Below the pieces are notes generated by a model. That model saw only the letters and a list, made by a program, of their open reading frames with translations. It did not search any database and had not been told where the DNA came from. Below, in pieces: positions 19,836-30,209 of a stretch of DNA of 64,000 nucleotides; the stretch's first letter is position 1, and every line of letters begins with the position of its first letter. The position numbers were made by a program, and so were the translations under genes. Origin of the DNA: Limibacter armeniacum (GTDB lineage Bacteria; Bacteroidota; Bacteroidia; Cytophagales; Flammeovirgaceae); the NCBI RefSeq assembly GCF_036880985.1, contig NZ_JBAJNO010000003.1, positions 186,001 through 250,000 of the forward strand, in the 5' to 3' direction.

Positions 19836-20021
19836 TCAACCATTCGCTCCTTTGGTTGCCTTATAATTCAAAATAGAAAAAGGTATCCACCAAATAGCGA
19901 TAAGCCAATATGTCAATGCAGGGTCATATTCGGGAAATAACTTAGCCCCTACAATAATCAATGCTGCAAAAAGTAGCGACAGTGCAATATTGAGAAATAC
20001 TGTTTTCCTTGAGTTCATCAT
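19836..20021 (-). CDS. Small two-helix membrane protein
   Basis: 61 residues from the ATG at 20021 (MMNSRKTVFLNIALSL). A longer frame exists upstream but overlaps the end of the acetyltransferase gene, so the shorter start is preferred. Two hydrophobic helices are seen (about 8-26 and 35-52), separated by a short loop (FPEYDPALT), and the tail is short and basic. No known function. It follows the GNAT gene by 53 bases in the same direction and may be co-transcribed. Confidence 0.6.
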   Translation of the reverse strand: MMNSRKTVFLNIALSLLFAALIIVGAKLFPEYDPALTYWLIAIWWIPFSILNYKATKGANG

Positions 20022-20074
20022 ATCATTCTGTTTTAGCCAAACCATTTCGATCAGGCAAATCCAATTACAAACTT

Positions 20075-20614
20075 TCATTGAGAAATAGCTTCCCATTCTT
20101 CCTTTCCCAACCTATACCAGTTTACAGGTTCTCCTTCATACTCAAATATTTCTATAAATTTAAAACCTACTTTCAATATGATTTTGTTTGAAGCAATATG
20201 GTCAACATCTGCCGCAGCAAAGATCTCCTTTAGTCCCAACTCTGTAAAACCATACTTCAGTGCTGCCAATGCTGCCTCAGTTGCAATTCCTTGCCCCCAA
20301 TAGGCTTGCTTTAGCCGATAGCCCAAGTCATAATATTTTAATTCTGGTCTAAGCATTTGCTCATATTTCAGCCCTGCCCACCCCACAAAATCTTGGGTTT
20401 CTTTATCAATCACAGCCCAACGCCCAATACCAAATTCCTGATACTGTTTTCTGATATTCGCAATGATTTCTTTTGACTGCTCAATATCCGTTACTGGATT
20501 GTTACCTAAGTATCGATGCACTTCAGGGTCTGAGTCCAATTCATAAAATCCCATTAGGTCATCCTCTATAACCTCTCTTAGGATTAACCTTTCCGTTTCT
20601 ACAATCGCTTCCAA
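20075..20614 (-). CDS. GNAT-family acetyltransferase (RimJ/RimL type)
   Basis: 179 residues, typical length. It starts with the family opening VETERLILREVIEDDLMGFYEL and carries the acetyl-CoA binding stretch LGYRLKQAYWGQGIATEAA with the Q/R-x-x-G-x-G/A motif, followed by a C-terminal NKIILKVGFKF block. It probably transfers an acetyl group to a protein N-terminus or small amine in the cytoplasm; the substrate cannot be told from sequence. Not obviously connected with its neighbours. Confidence 0.88.
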   Translation of the reverse strand: MEAIVETERLILREVIEDDLMGFYELDSDPEVHRYLGNNPVTDIEQSKEIIANIRKQYQEFGIGRWAVIDKETQDFVGWAGLKYEQMLRPELKYYDLGYRLKQAYWGQGIATEAALAALKYGFTELGLKEIFAAADVDHIASNKIILKVGFKFIEIFEYEGEPVNWYRLGKEEWEAISQ

Positions 20615-20801
20615 TTTGATCCTGTTTAGTATTAAAAAATAGACTTGGGTAATTTTTTGCCTTTACTTTCTAAAAGTCATTTAGTTTCAACAAGATAAAA
20701 AATGTAAGTAGTAGGTCACCAGTTCTATTCAATTATTGTCACAACTCTACCCATATTTCACATTGTATATTATGAAATTTACGCTCTTGATATATTAGTA
20801 T

Positions 20802-21804
20802 TTATCACGATTAACAATCTATGTATTAACAAGTCTTCTCCTTCGAGATCTGAAGTTATGTAAACCCGCTCCAATTTTCATCACTCTATCTAATGCCCCT
20901 TCTCTTCTTAGCCTGAAAATATCCTTGAGGATTCTGAGCCTTTTAATCCCGCAGATAGCATGCTCAACACGAACCCTTATACTTGCCAGCTTTCTATTCG
21001 CCTCTTTCATAAAATCAGGTAGCTCAATCCCTTTGTGTTTTTTGATAGGCACAATGAATGTAACATTATCAAGATCAATGCCCTTGAAGGCTAAGTCCCC
21101 CAGTAGCTTGATACCTTTTTTAGGAAAGGCAAACTGTTGTTGATCAAAAAGCTTTTTATCATGAATACTACCTGCTACAGTCTCAGAAAGATAGAGCACT
21201 TGCTTACCCTCTTTGTCGGTGATGACAAGGTTCTTGGTAGTATGTCTCTTCTTCTTTCCACTGTAGTTCATCTTTTGCTTTTCCGAGTCCTTTGGACGCT
21301 GTATGAGGCGTTCTACTCCATCCACTAAGAATACTTCACTCCAGTAAGGCTTAAGTTTTTTTCGAAACTCTTCCATTACATTGGCAGGTAGCTCTCCTAC
21401 ATAATTTAATGTTTGTAGTAAGCAGTTTCCCAGGAAATATAGCCATTCACTTACCTTACTTTGACTGATATTGAAATACAATCCTAGTGATTCTTGCGTG
21501 GGATTCTCCTTCAAGCTATATAGAATAAAAAAGAGTTTAGTCTCTATCCCTTGGAGACTGCTGTTACGGTAATCATCCAGCTTCTTCAAAGGCTTCCTGC
21601 GAGGCCTCCCTTTCATGGTATACTGCTGTAAGGCTTCAACATAAACATATGAGAAAATTCCTTCCAATTCTCTCAACTCTTCCTTGGTCAAGGACGTTAA
21701 ACTCTGTAGGCGACGGGCACTTATGGATTTAGGTTTCACAACTAAATGAGTGCTTTGTCGCCTTCTTTTGTTCCTAATTCACAACTTTTTGTTAATCGTG
21801 ATAA
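20802..21804 (-). mobile_element. IS5-type insertion sequence, about 1.0 kb, apparently intact
   Basis: One transposase gene is bounded by perfect 16-bp terminal inverted repeats: TTATCACGATTAACAA at 20802-20817 and its complement at 21789-21804. No longer target duplication is visible; at most a TA dinucleotide if the ends are read two bases in. Single copy in the window. Confidence 0.85.
20819..21739 (-). CDS. DDE transposase, IS5-type (DDE_Tnp_4)
   Basis: 306 residues. The N-terminal helical DNA-binding region (about 1-130, with NPTQESLGLYFNISQSKVS as HTH) precedes a DDE catalytic core. The first Asp is in FLVDGVERL, the second in LLGDLAFKG and the Glu in RVRVEHAICGIK. Reading frame and both inverted repeats are intact, so the element could be active. 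The basic C-terminus (RSRRRRLVNT) is usual for the group. Subgroup (IS427/IS1031-like) is not certain. Confidence 0.9.
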   Translation of the reverse strand: MKPKSISARRLQSLTSLTKEELRELEGIFSYVYVEALQQYTMKGRPRRKPLKKLDDYRNSSLQGIETKLFFILYSLKENPTQESLGLYFNISQSKVSEWLYFLGNCLLQTLNYVGELPANVMEEFRKKLKPYWSEVFLVDGVERLIQRPKDSEKQKMNYSGKKKRHTTKNLVITDKEGKQVLYLSETVAGSIHDKKLFDQQQFAFPKKGIKLLGDLAFKGIDLDNVTFIVPIKKHKGIELPDFMKEANRKLASIRVRVEHAICGIKRLRILKDIFRLRREGALDRVMKIGAGLHNFRSRRRRLVNT

Positions 21805-22011
21805 TGTCTATTGATTAAGCACCTGAAATACTTATACATACCTCCTTTAAACTTATGGGAAGTTAATCTACTTTTAATCTTTTTTACGCTTGTGATAGTG
21901 TATTTTTTTATCAGAAAATATTTTATTGACCATATCAGAAAGCTTTAGCGTTCTACAACAAACGTAGTCTTAAAGCGAAGCAGTACTTCATATTTTCTAA
22001 TAGTAGTATAA

Positions 22012-22041
22012 AAAAGGGATCCCATTATGGAATCCCCTTTC
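22012..22041 (-). terminator. Terminator of the GH87 gene and of the locus
   Basis: AAAAGGGATCCCAT pairs with ATGGAATCCCCTTT with one bulge and one mismatch. On the minus strand an A-T rich run follows. It lies 25 bases past the stop at 22066. Confidence 0.65.
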
Positions 22042-22065
22042 TGTTACAATTTACTCAACTTCAAC

Positions 22066-25000
22066 TTATTTAATAAGCAGCTTCTTGGTGAAACGCTCTC
22101 CCTGAGCCTGAATGCGCAGCAGGTAAATACCTGATGGCATCTTGCCCCTGTTCAAGGTCGTTTTCTGACCAGTCAGCTTTTCAGTTCTGATCAATGCACC
22201 TGTCAGGTCATAGAATTGAACCACTGATTGCGCATCCACTTGCCCATTGAAACTGATTGTAAAGTAATCCGCATTCATTGGGTTTGGATAAACGTTCAAT
22301 TTTTCAGACACATCCAGTTGCTCCCTTGTAAAGCCCGCAACTCTCGAAGAAGAACCACCAACAGGTTCCAGTACCCACTTGGCACTTCCCCATGCATCAT
22401 AGATGGTGCCGTGTTGCGCATGTCCTTGCAAGTTCTCCACATGGATATAGTTATTGCTTTGCCACGCATTGCGGATTCTTGACTCTCCATTTCCTGCATC
22501 TTCCACTGCCCAGCGTGAGCTGTACCAGCCAAATGTTCTGGTGGTAGCCTGCACATAACCTGTCAGGTTCTCGATATGCATATACTCTCCAGTTCCTACG
22601 TTCTTGATCTCCACATATCCACCACCTACATCTTCCAGCTCCCACTCAAAGTTGCTGCCTGATGCTGTCGTATTGTAGGTAACCCGATCGCCACCGTCCG
22701 CTAGATAGGTATTCTGCCATACATTTCGGATACGGTATGCAGATGCGCTTCCTCCTCCACTTGAGGTAACTGTTACCGTGCTGCTTGCTGTATAACCACC
22801 GTCTGCTGTCGTTACCGTGATGGTTGCCGACCCTGCCGCTACTGCTGTTACCAAACCGGAACCACTCACCGTTGCTACGGATGTATTATTTGAACTCCAC
22901 GAAACAGCTTGGTTGCTTGCATTGGATGGCGCTACTGTTGCTGACAGCTGCTGTGTGTTTCCTTCGCTCAATGATACGGATGTTGGGGAGACACTCACAC
23001 CCGATACCGGTACGGAGCTTGGAGAACCAACTGTAACAGTTACGTCATCCGAGCTGCTCAATGAACCATCGCTGACAGTCAATCGGAACACATAAGTATT
23101 GCCATCTGCCAAGCCTGATACCGTTGCATTGGCACTGCTTGCATTATTGATTGTAACTGATGCGCCACTTACCTGCGTCCAGGCGAAAGTGATCGGGTCA
23201 TTGTCAGCATCAGCACCTGAGCCACTCAAACTGGCTGATGTACTACCTGAAGCCAAAGACTGATCGTTGCCTGCATTGGCAGATGGCGCCTGATTGCTTG
23301 GCACACCACTACAGTCGGTCAAGTAGATCGATCCGAACAAACTTGGATTGCTCCAACCTGCATCGCTTGTCGCGATAGAAACGACTTGTGCATCACGGTC
23401 ACCGCCGTTGTCGTCGTCATCGACTGCCACATCAAAACCGATTGCTGTCCCGATATTCGGTGTTGTACCGATTGTAGACCAAGGAATGGCTGCTTCCAGT
23501 ACATAACCACTTCCTGATGCATACATACTGAAACTGATGCCTGTCGTATTCTGAACGGAGTTGCCTCCTACATTAACCGAGGCATCATTCCAACGGAATG
23601 CCAACTGGAAGTCATTCAAACCATCGTAAGAAGTCCCTTTGCTGTTATCCCCATCGATAAAAATCTCCACCACATCGTCATTCCACCAGTTTGCACCTGA
23701 ATCATTGGTACGGGTTGCATCTCCAACTTCTACCAGTACATACAGGTTGTTGTTGTCATACAACGCTCTCCATTGACCAGAATAATCACCTGGTGTTCCA
23801 CCAATCGTTGTATTGCTGATATTCTTGGATGGAGCACTTCCCCAAACCGACTCTATACTTTGGTCGATTGCAGGAGTAGTAGAAGCATAGCCAATGATAG
23901 GAGCCGTACAAGGCGGGAAGTCATTGTCCGCAATGGTAACCGTCGCCGATGTGCTGCCTCCCAACTGATAACCACTACCTGACAGCAGTGTAATCTGCAA
24001 GGTTTCCGCTCCCTCAAATTCAGCATCATCCGAAGGGGTAATGGTAATTGTCTGGGAAGGATTGGAAGGCGTCAGTGTTACAGAACCGCTCAGTGATGGG
24101 CTGCTGCTGTAATCACTGCTTGAAGCTGTACCACCTACCGAATAATTTACCGTGATGTTCTGTGCAATGCTGGACGTACTGATCACGAATGTACCCGTGT
24201 TGCCACCTTCCGCAGCTGATGCATCCGTTGCTGTAATATTCACGGCTGCATTCACCGTTACCGAAGTGGTTGCCGTAAAGCCTCCGTCTTCTGTCGTCAC
24301 AGTGATAGTCGCCGTACCTGGAGCTACCGCTGTCACCAAACCTGCTGCATTGACTGTTGCCACATTCGCATTGGATGTCGCATAGGTCACGTTCTGGTTG
24401 GTCGCATTGGCAGGCTGAATATTCGTAGACAACTGCTGCGTCTGTCCTTCAGCCAAAGAGAAATTCTGTGGTGAAAGGCTTACACCTGTAACCGCCTGAT
24501 TGCCTAGCGTGTTTATCAAAAAGTTCGGGTCCGACTCATTCTGGATGGAAGCCGTTGGTGTGTTGTAGATATTCAGGTTCTGGGTGGTCATAAAACCATC
24601 CACTTCCGGCAATACCAGCAGACCGTGCCCCTGATAATCATCATAATCACCTGATGTATAGTTGTTGGCGTTGCCATCCATACCTGCGCCATCGATCGTC
24701 ACATTGATCAGCTCCACGTTGGTGATGGTATAGTTGGAAGCGACATCGTAGATCATGATGGCATCCTTCTGTGAGTTCAGGATATCCACGTTTCTCAGTC
24801 TCAGGTTCTGCACGTTGTAGAGCCTTGTAAAGATATCCACGGCACCATAACGGTTGAACCACAGGTTGGCATTGGTACCACAACCAATCACGGTTGTCTC
24901 ATAGATTTCCATCCACTCTGTTGTGCTGAACTGGTGATTGACAGGGAAGTCAGAGTTCACACGGATTCCCGTCTCGACGTTATCCTTGATGATCAGGTGG

Positions 25001-28000
25001 TGCCCTTTGTGACCTCCGCCACCGAAGAAACCGATACCTGCCGCACGCCACGTATTCTCCGCTGTACAGTAACGGAACTCGTTGTTCACACTCGCTGATG
25101 GCCCGTCCGCAGACCAAGTAGCCATTGCATCATCCCCATTGTTACGCATATCGGAATGTTCACAGATCGAGTTACGGGTACCTTTTGCGAAGTTTACACC
25201 ATCTGCATAGTTGTTTCTGAAACGGCAATTTGAGATCACCAATCCATCTGTCACATCTGTGCTCTGGTAGTTGGCAATCCATGCGCCTACTTCAAAGTGC
25301 TCTACCCAAACACGCTCAATAGTAGAGTTTGTGTACAGTCCTACAAAAGCTTTGTAGGCATCCGTTCTCGTAGTGTTTTCAGAACCCAAATGGAAGTCCT
25401 GGAAGTGAAGGTTAGAACCTCTTGTCTCGAAACCACCATTGTTGGAAGAGGCATTGTAGCAGTACAAATCCGTATGCCAGATACCTGCCCCTTGGAATGT
25501 CAGGTTACTGCCATCCACCCAAAGTCTTCCGATTCTGAAGTGTCCTGCCGGTACATATACAGATTTTCCTTGTGTAATCGCTGCTTGGATACAATTCTGG
25601 AATGCCTCCTGATCGCTGTTCAGGTCTGTTCCGTCTGCCCCATAATCCAGTACAGACAGGGAGTTGGTAGGCTGAGGAATCACTGGCTCAATTGGTTCCA
25701 GCTCCACAAAGTCCACCACATAATCGATATTGCCTGAAGCGCTTGTCTTCTGGATTTTCACCTCAGCGCCTACTGGAATCTGCGAAGCCAGTTTTACACG
25801 CACCTCATCGAATTTCATTCTGGAAGTATAACCTGCAATCGGTGTATTGGATGGATGCTTGGTACCATCTCCCGGATTCGGGCTGAAGTACTGCCATGCC
25901 CATTTCGAGCTGACATCAATATCCTGCACAAAGTTTCCGTCAACATACAGTGCCAGCTTGCCACTCTGTCCACCACCACCTGCTGCATCTGGCATACTGA
26001 AACGCATTACCAAACCTTGTCCCGCTGCTGTGGTTGTCCATTTTACAAAGGAATTTACAGCGCTTAATTTGGCACAAACCTGATCGGTTGCTTCTGATTC
26101 CACCTTGGTCTGATCAAAAGATGGTCCCATCAGGACAGCACCTCCACCCAACGAGCTGGCATCTGACTCATATCGGGTATATGGCATCATATAGGCACCT
26201 CTTGAGGTTCCGTCACCGCCACCTCCTGTAGAGCCAGGGTTGTTCACCGTCAAGGTAACATCATCTGTCGCACTCAGTTCACCGTCGCTTACTGTTAACC
26301 TGAAGGTGTATGAATTGCCATCTGTCAAACCTGATACCGCAGTGGCTGCACTGTTGGTGCTGCTGATGGTTACCGCATTACCACTTACCTGTGTCCATGC
26401 ATAAGTTAGTGTACCATTCTCAGGGTCAGCTCCCGAACCGCTTAGGTTGGCTGAAGTGGAGCCTGCCGCCAGTATCTGGTTGCTGCCTGCTTCAGCTGTC
26501 GGTGCCTGATTGGCTGCTGGCGAATTAACAATTACCTGTACATCGTCAGATGCGGTAATCTCTCCGTCATTAACCGTCAGCCTAAATACATATGTATTGC
26601 CATCTGCCAGTCCTGTTACTGACGTGCCTGCGCTAGCAGCATTGCTGATTGAAGCTGCCGGACCGCTCACCTGACTCCATGTGTAGGTCAAGGCATCACC
26701 ATCTGGGTCTGTCGCTGAACCATTCAGGTTTACAGAAGTGGTGCCTGCCACCACAGTCTGGTCGCTGCCTGCATTTACCGATGGCACCTGATTGCTTGGT
26801 GCACCGCTACAGTCAGTCAGGTAAATCGATCCGAAAATACTTGGGTTGCTCCAGCCTGCATCTGTTGTTGCGATCGATACCATTTGCGCATCCCTGTCTC
26901 CCCCGTTATCGTCATCATCCACTGCTACATCGAAACCGATCTGCGTACCAATCACGGGTGTAGTACCTATGGTAGACCAAGGAATGGCTGCCTCCAATAC
27001 ATAACCACTACCTGCCGCATACATGCTGAAGTTGATCCCTGAAGTATTCTGAACAGAGTTGCCTCCTGCATGGACTGTGGCATCATTCCAACGGAATCCC
27101 AACTGGAAGTCATTCAAGCCATCATAGGTAGTGCCTTTGCTGTTGTTTCCATCAATAAAGATTTCCACCACATCGTCATTCCACCATTCGGAACCTGAGT
27201 CATTGGTGCGCGTTGCATCACTCACTTCCACCAGTACATACAGGTTGTTGGCATCGTAAAGTGCTTTCCACTGTCCTGTATAATCACCTGGTGTTCCGCC
27301 AATCGTCGCATTACTGATTCCTTTGGCAGGAGCGGTTGACCATACTGCGTCTATGTTCTGATCAATGGATGGCGCTGTCGCGATATAACCGATCACCGGA
27401 GCAGTACAAGGAGGGTTTTCATTGTCGCTAATGGAAATCGTAGCCGAAGTGTTACCACCCAACTGGTAACCTGTTCCCGGAAGTAGGGTCAGCTGCAAGG
27501 TTTCCTGCCCCTCAAAGGAGGTGTCATCGGTAGGGTTTATCGTAATGGTCTGTGACAGATTGGTTGGCGTAAGCGTTACCGAACCTGTCAGGGCTGGATT
27601 GGCTGCATAGTCTGAAGCAGAAGCTGTACCGCCTACTGAGTAATTTACCGTGATATTCTGTGAAGTCGATGAAATGGCAATGGTGAACTCACCTGTATCA
27701 CCACTTTCGCTCGCCTGATTGTCCGTAGCAATAATATTGACCGCTGCGCTAACCGTCACCGTTGTACTTGCCGTGATGGAAGGATTCTCTACAGAAGTTG
27801 CCGTAATGGTCGTTGTTCCTGTCCCGACTCCTGTCACCTGCAAGCTTTGTGCATCAAATGTCGCTACAGCAGGGTTTGAGTTACTCCAAGTCACGCCCTT
27901 ATTGGTAGCATTGGTTGGGTTAAAGCCAATGGCTATCTGCTCAGTCTCCCCTACTACCATATCTACCGGAGCTGGTGACAGGGTGATACCCGTCAGGTCA

Positions 28001-29925
28001 ATCTGCGTATCAATCACATTCAGGTTGAAGCCAGCATTGCGGTTCAGGATATCCTTGTTGCCGTCCTCATTGACTGACTCAATATCTGACATGGCAATCT
28101 TGTTCACGGTGAGCGTACCGCTGTTGGCCTGTACCATCATTGCCAGACCGCCGTACACATCACCAGCGATATTTCTGACTGTTGCATCCTTTCCGGTGCC
28201 ATCCACCGTGATGTTATTGAAATTCACATCATTGAAGCCATTTCCTTCAATCTGAATGGCATGTCGCTGCGAATTCAGGATATCAATGTTCTCAAACAAC
28301 ACATTGTTCAGTCCTTGCGGTACGTTGATCTCGATTGATCCTCTTTTCCTGTCCCACAGGTCATAGCTTGTACCACAGCCGATAATGGTGTTCTCATAGA
28401 TTTTCATCAGCCCTGAAGCCTTGAACTTGGGAGACTCAGGGGTTGAGAAGTCCGTAGTCAGTCGGATACCGGAACCCGCAAAACCATCCTTGATGATACA
28501 GTGGTGAATCTCATGGTTACTTCCCCCAAAAAGGGCAGCACCACCCGCCCGGTAAATATGCTCTACAGTATTGTAACGGAAGATATTTCCTTCTGCAAAT
28601 ACAGTGGTTCCACTGCCGTCAGGCCATACTGCCATCCCGTCGTCACCGCCGTTACGGACGTTACTATGTTCCAGTACACAGAAAGAGGATCCGTTCGCAA
28701 AGTTACAGCCATCCGCATAGTTGTTACGGATTCTCATTCTGGAGAATGTGGTGTTCATGGCGATGTTACGAGGCATATGATCGTAGTCACCCATCCAGAT
28801 TCCCACCTCGAAGTGTTCTTGCCATACGTCATGGATATTGGATTGCGCGAAGGTTCCCATAAACGCCTTATAAATCTTGTATGGCGTCCCTGGTGCTTCA
28901 CTGTATCCTTCATGGTAATCCATACGGTCGTTGTTGACTGTATTGATATAGAAATTACCCATGGTCACATTGGTAGCACCATCTCCATAGATACCACCCC
29001 CAAACTGGTCGTTGTTGGAGAAGTACAGGTTGGTATGCCACATACCAGCACCCGTTACGGTAACATTACTTTGTGGGACTATCCATCGGAAATCTAGGTA
29101 CCATGTTCCTTCCGGAATGTAGACACCTGTTCCGCTTGCAGCCGCAGCCGCCATACAGCTTTCCAGTGCCGGAAGGTCATCGCCAGTATCGTTGGCTACC
29201 GCTCCATAATCACGGATATCCAGAAATCCTGCCGGCTTCTGAATGGCAGCAGGCACAGGTTCTACCTCGATAAAGTCAATCCCATATTCTGTTCCATCAC
29301 TCGCATTCTTGGCTATGGTGATGGTACTTCCTGCTGTTACATTCTGGTTCAGTTTGAAGTGCACCTCATCAAAGCGCATCCTTACCTTGTTTCCCGCACC
29401 GGGACTGTTGGAAGGATGGATGCTTCCAGTGGCCAGGTACTGGTAAGCCCAATACGAACTCACATCCACTACCTGATCAAGGTTGCCATTGACATACACT
29501 GCCAATGTTCCATTGATGCCGTCACCTCCTGCCGCATCAGGCATTGTGAAACGCATGGTCACCCCCTGACCCGATGTTGTGGTGGTGAATGTTACGGCAC
29601 TGCCATTGCTCGGCAATCCTACATACTTTTGGTTGGAGGCTTCTGAAGCCGTTTGTGACTGGTCAAAAGCGTTTGCCTGATAAAGTGTGCCGCTAAAAGA
29701 TGCATCTTCTGCCTCGTAGCGAGTATAAGGCATTTGATAGGCACCCCGTGGCAATCCGTCACTTTGCGCATTTAGCCACAGGGGTATAAACAGCATACAT
29801 AGGGTTATTGCTGTTGTCATTGTAGATTTTGCAAGGTGTTGGACCCATTGTTTAGGCGTAATCCGCCCTGCTGTATGGAGAGACGTTCCCCTCCCACAGG
29901 CTAAAACTTGGTCATACATTGTCAT
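22066..29925 (-). CDS. Giant secreted enzyme with two GH87-like (alpha-1,3-glucanase) modules, T9SS substrate
   Basis: 2619 residues. Long N-terminal export region ending in ...LWLNAQ (53). Module 1: CBM35-like 58-222, GH87-like beta-helix 232-625, Ig-like BIG2 640-725, Calx-beta 728-835, CBM9-like 838-1040, two PKD/REJ-type domains 1045-1229. Module 2 repeats this: CBM35-like 1240-1410, GH87-like 1420-1800, BIG2 1811-1892, Calx-beta 1894-2001, CBM9 2005-2205, PKD 2210-2300, BIG2 2305-2388. A beta-trefoil-like domain (2394-2524) and a T9SS sorting domain (2543-2619) follow. Both GH87-like domains keep NNYADG...GDD with Asp405/428/429 and 1575/1598/1599, the spacing I recall for the family's catalytic Asp residues. 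Likely an endo-alpha-1,3-glucanase; nigeran is an alternative substrate. The start could instead be Met36. Confidence 0.88.
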   Translation of the reverse strand: MTMYDQVLACGRGTSLHTAGRITPKQWVQHLAKSTMTTAITLCMLFIPLWLNAQSDGLPRGAYQMPYTRYEAEDASFSGTLYQANAFDQSQTASEASNQKYVGLPSNGSAVTFTTTTSGQGVTMRFTMPDAAGGDGINGTLAVYVNGNLDQVVDVSSYWAYQYLATGSIHPSNSPGAGNKVRMRFDEVHFKLNQNVTAGSTITIAKNASDGTEYGIDFIEVEPVPAAIQKPAGFLDIRDYGAVANDTGDDLPALESCMAAAAASGTGVYIPEGTWYLDFRWIVPQSNVTVTGAGMWHTNLYFSNNDQFGGGIYGDGATNVTMGNFYINTVNNDRMDYHEGYSEAPGTPYKIYKAFMGTFAQSNIHDVWQEHFEVGIWMGDYDHMPRNIAMNTTFSRMRIRNNYADGCNFANGSSFCVLEHSNVRNGGDDGMAVWPDGSGTTVFAEGNIFRYNTVEHIYRAGGAALFGGSNHEIHHCIIKDGFAGSGIRLTTDFSTPESPKFKASGLMKIYENTIIGCGTSYDLWDRKRGSIEINVPQGLNNVLFENIDILNSQRHAIQIEGNGFNDVNFNNITVDGTGKDATVRNIAGDVYGGLAMMVQANSGTLTVNKIAMSDIESVNEDGNKDILNRNAGFNLNVIDTQIDLTGITLSPAPVDMVVGETEQIAIGFNPTNATNKGVTWSNSNPAVATFDAQSLQVTGVGTGTTTITATSVENPSITASTTVTVSAAVNIIATDNQASESGDTGEFTIAISSTSQNITVNYSVGGTASASDYAANPALTGSVTLTPTNLSQTITINPTDDTSFEGQETLQLTLLPGTGYQLGGNTSATISISDNENPPCTAPVIGYIATAPSIDQNIDAVWSTAPAKGISNATIGGTPGDYTGQWKALYDANNLYVLVEVSDATRTNDSGSEWWNDDVVEIFIDGNNSKGTTYDGLNDFQLGFRWNDATVHAGGNSVQNTSGINFSMYAAGSGYVLEAAIPWSTIGTTPVIGTQIGFDVAVDDDDNGGDRDAQMVSIATTDAGWSNPSIFGSIYLTDCSGAPSNQVPSVNAGSDQTVVAGTTSVNLNGSATDPDGDALTYTWSQVSGPAASISNAASAGTSVTGLADGNTYVFRLTVNDGEITASDDVQVIVNSPAANQAPTAEAGSNQILAAGSTSANLSGSGADPENGTLTYAWTQVSGNAVTISSTNSAATAVSGLTDGNSYTFRLTVSDGELSATDDVTLTVNNPGSTGGGGDGTSRGAYMMPYTRYESDASSLGGGAVLMGPSFDQTKVESEATDQVCAKLSAVNSFVKWTTTAAGQGLVMRFSMPDAAGGGGQSGKLALYVDGNFVQDIDVSSKWAWQYFSPNPGDGTKHPSNTPIAGYTSRMKFDEVRVKLASQIPVGAEVKIQKTSASGNIDYVVDFVELEPIEPVIPQPTNSLSVLDYGADGTDLNSDQEAFQNCIQAAITQGKSVYVPAGHFRIGRLWVDGSNLTFQGAGIWHTDLYCYNASSNNGGFETRGSNLHFQDFHLGSENTTRTDAYKAFVGLYTNSTIERVWVEHFEVGAWIANYQSTDVTDGLVISNCRFRNNYADGVNFAKGTRNSICEHSDMRNNGDDAMATWSADGPSASVNNEFRYCTAENTWRAAGIGFFGGGGHKGHHLIIKDNVETGIRVNSDFPVNHQFSTTEWMEIYETTVIGCGTNANLWFNRYGAVDIFTRLYNVQNLRLRNVDILNSQKDAIMIYDVASNYTITNVELINVTIDGAGMDGNANNYTSGDYDDYQGHGLLVLPEVDGFMTTQNLNIYNTPTASIQNESDPNFLINTLGNQAVTGVSLSPQNFSLAEGQTQQLSTNIQPANATNQNVTYATSNANVATVNAAGLVTAVAPGTATITVTTEDGGFTATTSVTVNAAVNITATDASAAEGGNTGTFVISTSSIAQNITVNYSVGGTASSSDYSSSPSLSGSVTLTPSNPSQTITITPSDDAEFEGAETLQITLLSGSGYQLGGSTSATVTIADNDFPPCTAPIIGYASTTPAIDQSIESVWGSAPSKNISNTTIGGTPGDYSGQWRALYDNNNLYVLVEVGDATRTNDSGANWWNDDVVEIFIDGDNSKGTSYDGLNDFQLAFRWNDASVNVGGNSVQNTTGISFSMYASGSGYVLEAAIPWSTIGTTPNIGTAIGFDVAVDDDDNGGDRDAQVVSIATSDAGWSNPSLFGSIYLTDCSGVPSNQAPSANAGNDQSLASGSTSASLSGSGADADNDPITFAWTQVSGASVTINNASSANATVSGLADGNTYVFRLTVSDGSLSSSDDVTVTVGSPSSVPVSGVSVSPTSVSLSEGNTQQLSATVAPSNASNQAVSWSSNNTSVATVSGSGLVTAVAAGSATITVTTADGGYTASSTVTVTSSGGGSASAYRIRNVWQNTYLADGGDRVTYNTTASGSNFEWELEDVGGGYVEIKNVGTGEYMHIENLTGYVQATTRTFGWYSSRWAVEDAGNGESRIRNAWQSNNYIHVENLQGHAQHGTIYDAWGSAKWVLEPVGGSSSRVAGFTREQLDVSEKLNVYPNPMNADYFTISFNGQVDAQSVVQFYDLTGALIRTEKLTGQKTTLNRGKMPSGIYLLRIQAQGERFTKKLLIK

Positions 29926-29956
29926 TGGTTTAGAAAATTGAAATAAGAAAAGAAGG

Positions 29957-29978
29957 AACCGGTACCGAATGACCGGTT
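29957..29978 (-). promoter_or_regulatory. Hairpin in the GH87 leader
   Basis: AACCGGT (29957-29963) and ACCGGTT (29972-29978) pair 32 bases upstream of the GH87 start. The same CCGGT/ACCGG design with a similar loop recurs at 31707-31728 ahead of the GH71/99 gene. Confidence 0.4.
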
Positions 29979-30047
29979 GCTTGAAGAAATAGTTACAGAT
30001 TCAAATGTGGTGCGCTGCTGCATTCAACAGAAAAATGTTGGGTAAAA

Positions 30048-30070
30048 CTGCCGGGAAGAGCTCCCGACAG
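30048..30070 (-). terminator. Terminator-like hairpin after the GH71/99 gene
   Basis: CTGCCGGGA and TCCCGACAG pair with one mismatch around AGAGC. On the minus strand the stem is followed by TTTT. It could end or attenuate the GH71/99 transcript before GH87. Confidence 0.5.
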
Positions 30071-30209
30071 TCATTTCAAAGTGAACTTGTTCTAACAGCG
30101 ATATGAAAATGAAAGTCTTGGGTTTTGTGCTGTTGCTTGATTCAGATTGACTAAGTAACTGACATGTATATCGTCCTACTAGCACTTGTTAGATGTTGCT
30201 TATACGACG

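Noticed and set aside
20799-21807. Target-site duplication of 3 bp or more around the IS
   Set aside because: Flanking bases do not repeat in direct orientation; only a TA at each end could count, and it is part of the inverted repeat as read.
28501-29097. 198-codon plus-strand ORF
   Set aside because: Shadow of the first GH87-like module; no independent start signal or family.
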